34,063 nucleotides of DNA from Nanobdellota archaeon. Its GTDB lineage: Archaea > Nanobdellota > Nanobdellia > Parvarchaeales > Parvarchaeaceae. Shown here one piece after another: positions 31,540 to 34,063 of this stretch; within the stretch, counting starts at the first letter, position 1, and every line of letters starts with the position of its first letter. The position numbers and the translations under genes are program-made. The notes under the pieces were generated by a model. That model was not told where the DNA came from and made no database searches. It saw nothing but the letters and a program-made list of their open reading frames with translations. The DNA lies in contig JAJZXE010000008.1 in assembly GCA_021802505.1 (NCBI GenBank), forward strand, positions 1 through 34,063, given 5' to 3'.

Positions 31540-32212
31540 ACTTGAAGAACTCATAAAATATAACGGAAAAGGCGGGAAGTACATAGATGTAGCGGATCTT
31601 GATAAAAATGATCTTATAAACCAGGGGTACAACGTGTGCGATGAAAAAGAGTACACTATAAGAACAGCCGCTTATATTGCACTTTTAAATCCAGTGTACT
31701 CGGATTATGCACAGAACCTGGTATTAAAGAGGGATTTTGAGTATGAATTCAAAAACCTGGAGAAAATAAATGAGATAATACCAGATAACAGCGTAAAACC
31801 GGTGGCATTTGTACGAGATGACTCTGTTTCGAATGGTTATATACGGGGATACATAACTAAAACAGGTAAAGTTACAAACCTAAAGGAATTGATTAAAGAA
31901 AACTCCATGGATTTCACTTCAGATAATATACTGAAAATAGAAAATACTCTGGAAAAAATAACGGACAGATTTAAAAAAACGGGTATGTACAACAGATTAC
32001 CAACTAGTATTTTCTCAGTTGAAAATATATATTTAAATGAAAAAAAAGCAGTCGTCCTGCTGAATGTTAATTATCTGCTGGATTTTTCGGAAAAAAACGA
32101 GAAAGTCCTGGACAATGAGCTTAATAAGACGATAAAGTATCTTGATAAGATTAAACGTAAAAATGTAAAGCATTCAAACAACGGCAGAAACAGCAACGCT
32201 GCGCCATATTAA
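31523..32212 (+). CDS. Probable protein kinase-fold pseudoenzyme
   Basis: 229 residues from the ATG at 31523, preceded by the Shine-Dalgarno GGAAGGTGG (31508-31516). It can be aligned by eye with the kinase-like protein at 8699-9268: DYAQNLVLKR and IIPDNSVKPVAFV here match DTAQRDIKRE and LSPENIVKPMGLV there, and FSVENIYLNEKKAVVLLNVNY matches GGNNIMLTHDNKVKLIDPLY. The HGD of the catalytic loop is gone (region 161-167), Asn168 remains, and the metal-binding Asp is Asn181. It is therefore probably catalytically dead and may act as a regulator or scaffold with its membrane partner. The homology is inferred from two short blocks. A TTG two codons upstream is an unlikely start. Confidence 0.55.
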   Translation: MEKWNKLEELIKYNGKGGKYIDVADLDKNDLINQGYNVCDEKEYTIRTAAYIALLNPVYSDYAQNLVLKRDFEYEFKNLEKINEIIPDNSVKPVAFVRDDSVSNGYIRGYITKTGKVTNLKELIKENSMDFTSDNILKIENTLEKITDRFKKTGMYNRLPTSIFSVENIYLNEKKAVVLLNVNYLLDFSEKNEKVLDNELNKTIKYLDKIKRKNVKHSNNGRNSNAAPY

Positions 32213-32387
32213 ATGTTTTTAAATTATATTTCGCAGTGCACTTATTGCGCAGCAGATTCGTTTTTACTTCCAAATGCCCGAGATTAACTTAATCCCGGCT
32301 ATTCTAATATCTATTACCTTGCATCGGATTATGCGTTATTGATCAAGAATGAAATAAGATTGTTTATTATATTCTTCTAAGTGGATA
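32213..32387. other. Intergenic gap between convergent genes, nothing recognised
   Basis: 175 bases, AT-rich, between the pseudokinase stop and the DUF2341 gene stop. It starts with TTTTTAAATTATATTTCG, which could serve as a T-rich terminator for the plus-strand transcript. This is the only convergent junction in the window that is not overlapping or one base apart. Confidence 0.4.
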
Positions 32388-34063
32388 TTAAGTCAGTTCG
32401 GCCATCGTATCTCCGCAGTAAGCGTATCCCCCGCCGTCTGTAGTTATGGATATGGAATAGATCCCTGTGGATAGGGACGTGAGCGTTGAATCTAATTGCG
32501 GACAGTAAGAAGCGGTACTGCCGGAAACGTATGACGCGCCTGCATAATTAGTGAGGTAATAATTTTCGGATGTTGCCCCTCCAGATGCATAGTAATAGGC
32601 ATCTGCGCCGCCGCCGTTCCACGTGAAATATTTACTGTATGTACCGGAATTACCTGAGTTGACATTAACTCCTGCAGCTTCTAATGAACCGAATGATATA
32701 GAGGGCATTGCTCCATTAGGAGGATAATCTCTGGCGAACATCCAGTTGTAAGAAACGTTATATCCATATGAACCACCAAAGCTTGTCCATGATACCATAG
32801 TAACATAAAGATTGCTGCCGGAAAAAGTGAATCCAGTATTCACACTAGCAGAATCGCCAGTACCACTATTAACATATTGTGGAAGACCTCCAACGTATGA
32901 ATAATAAGTAGATGAACCGTCATATCTCAATTCCGCGTAATTCCAGTTGCCGTTTACACTTCCCAGTTCGTTGTTGCCCTGTGAATATTTACCATTATTC
33001 TCATACACACATGTTCTGAGACCTCTTGCAGTTGAACAACTTACGGTTAAATACTGACCATAATCATAGTCCTGAAACAATAAATAACACCCACCACTAC
33101 CGCAACTTGTGCTCTGTCCACCAGACTGCGTACCAATCGCCCAAACTGGCGGCGAATTTTGACCACTGCAGCTACTTCCACTGCAGGCGGGAGACGGAGG
33201 AATGTAACTCAGATTTCCCAAGCCTATAACTCCATTATCGGATCCTTCGGCGTTTTTTATATTAAAATTAGCTTCTACTATTGCCGGACCATTTGATAAG
33301 GATGAGGCATTATAAACTGTGTCAGGATATCCGGCATATCCAACAGGGAAAAAAGCCCCGATATCATAGAATGCATTTATAGAGCCGCTATATGAACCAG
33401 GATAGCTAACCCCTGTTGATTGAATTATACGGCCGCTGGACTCATCTACGGATGTTGCAAAATCATTTGATTTTGTATTGCCGTTTGCGTATACATTAAA
33501 TATATTACCGCCGTTGTCATATTCTCCATATGTCGGGGAAAGCTGTGGTGCTTCTCCTACTGTATTCCCATTGAACAAGTTAGCTGAAGGCGCAGCAAAA
33601 CCCATATAAATTACTTCCGAAGAGGATGCACCTATGGAGTTGAGTTTAAGCCAGTAAACAGTCTTTGAATAGCTGTTATTTCCCATTTCAAGCCATGAGG
33701 GGATTATCTGACCATTGCTATAAAAGAATTCCACATTCTGCATGTTTGAGGCTTCATAATAACCGAAATTAGGAGCATTAATGATAACGCGCTGCTGAAA
33801 ACCGTTAGGGGTAGATGACCCCTGTGCATTTGAAATTGTTATAGGAACATAATATATTACTCCTGATGGAGGTGTGACTCCATTTGTAGAGTAACTCACA
33901 CTTGCCGAGCTTCCTGCAAGTAGTGAAGTCGGGCTGTTGGTCTGTATAAACTTCTCACTTACGCCGTTTAATAAATCCTTTGGAACAAGAACAGGGTATA
34001 TCCCTGGTATATTATTGAACTTTATTGGATTTGCTGCTGTGTTTTCCGCGTTATTAAAGACCA
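32388..34063 (-). CDS. DUF2341-containing surface protein, 5-prime end outside the window
   Basis: At least 557 residues; the frame is open without a stop to the right edge, so the true start lies beyond 34063 (a GTG at 33899 is internal: upstream codons read IYPVLVPKDLLNGVSEKFIQ, which is coherent protein). The DUF2341 domain spans the block from VPITISNAQGSSTPNGFQQR through VEFFYSNGQIIPSWLE and YWLKLNSIGASSSEVIYMGF. A Gly/Ser/Tyr-rich region follows with Cys pairs (ACSGSSCSG, TSCGSGGC) and a concanavalin-like look. DUF2341 proteins are abundant, large, secreted proteins in ARMAN-type archaea. Likely a surface adhesin or S-layer-associated protein; the signal peptide is not visible. Confidence 0.82.
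   Translation of the reverse strand, partial: VFNNAENTAANPIKFNNIPGIYPVLVPKDLLNGVSEKFIQTNSPTSLLAGSSASVSYSTNGVTPPSGVIYYVPITISNAQGSSTPNGFQQRVIINAPNFGYYEASNMQNVEFFYSNGQIIPSWLEMGNNSYSKTVYWLKLNSIGASSSEVIYMGFAAPSANLFNGNTVGEAPQLSPTYGEYDNGGNIFNVYANGNTKSNDFATSVDESSGRIIQSTGVSYPGSYSGSINAFYDIGAFFPVGYAGYPDTVYNASSLSNGPAIVEANFNIKNAEGSDNGVIGLGNLSYIPPSPACSGSSCSGQNSPPVWAIGTQSGGQSTSCGSGGCYLLFQDYDYGQYLTVSCSTARGLRTCVYENNGKYSQGNNELGSVNGNWNYAELRYDGSSTYYSYVGGLPQYVNSGTGDSASVNTGFTFSGSNLYVTMVSWTSFGGSYGYNVSYNWMFARDYPPNGAMPSISFGSLEAAGVNVNSGNSGTYSKYFTWNGGGADAYYYASGGATSENYYLTNYAGASYVSGSTASYCPQLDSTLTSLSTGIYSISITTDGGGYAYCGDTMAELT

Noticed and set aside
33899-33901. GTG as the start of the DUF2341 protein
   Set aside because: The same frame continues upstream as sensible protein with no stop to the edge, and there is no promoter or ribosome-binding site at this point.
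1-34063. CRISPR array or cas genes
   Set aside because: No regularly spaced repeats of 24-40 bases and no Cas protein motif were seen on either strand.

Overview
The window looks archaeal and most resembles a small-genome DPANN archaeon of the ARMAN/Micrarchaeota type. Archaeal traits are visible directly. Most gene or operon starts have a TATA box about 25 bases upstream, which implies leaderless mRNAs; Shine-Dalgarno sites appear mainly at a few starts. There is a GTP-dependent dephospho-CoA kinase (a family found only in archaea), a KaiC-like RecA ATPase, VapBC and AbiE toxin-antitoxin pairs, an ABC transporter with a duplicated permease and an AAA-associated domain protein, and a large DUF2341 surface protein. 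The lineage call rests mainly on the DUF2341 protein and gene compactness, so it is an inference. I recognised no rRNA, tRNA or CRISPR array.

Layout. 1-4.7 kb (minus strand): the start of a probable FKBP isomerase, an Asn/Ser-rich membrane-anchored surface protein, a membrane-anchored FKBP, a maleate-isomerase-family enzyme, a UPF0173 metallo-hydrolase and a six-helix membrane protein. 4.8-9.3 kb: a membrane GT2 glycosyltransferase, a hotdog thioesterase, a histidine phosphatase, MsrA, dephospho-CoA kinase, and a small kinase coupled to a one-helix protein. 9.3-14.5 kb: two ABC-2 type exporters, separated by a vapBC pair and a parvulin; the second exporter continues into two small three-helix proteins. 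14.5-17.2 kb: Sua5 (t6A tRNA modification), an MFS transporter and a two-helix protein. 17.2-21.9 kb: a LuxE/PaaK-like adenylate-forming protein converging on a tight three-gene operon (KaiC-like ATPase, V4R sensor, second adenylate-forming enzyme), then a stomatin-like protein. 21.9-23.95 kb: an AbiEi/AbiEii pair bracketed by two short, same-orientation derivatives of an IS200/IS605-type TnpB element; the left one keeps a broken TnpB N-terminus. 24-28 kb: a free-standing AAA-associated domain converging on a NitT/TauT-type ATPase and its duplicated permease, then another MFS transporter. 28.1-30.5 kb: a cytosolic GH15 enzyme, a universal stress protein and a GNAT acetyltransferase. 30.6-32.2 kb: a membrane protein overlapping a probable pseudokinase. 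32.4 kb to the end: a DUF2341 protein whose reading frame runs off the window.

Most notable: (1) the KaiC-like/V4R/adenylate-forming cluster, a candidate undescribed carboxylate-activation or sensing module; (2) vapBC lying between two 29-base near-identical direct repeats that each carry a promoter, as if an insertion had duplicated a shared divergent promoter; (3) the AbiE pair between two TnpB-element derivatives; (4) the AAA-associated domain split from its ATPase; (5) an active-looking kinase and a pseudokinase, each coupled to a membrane protein. Six of the seven convergent gene pairs overlap at their stops or are one base apart, showing extreme compaction.
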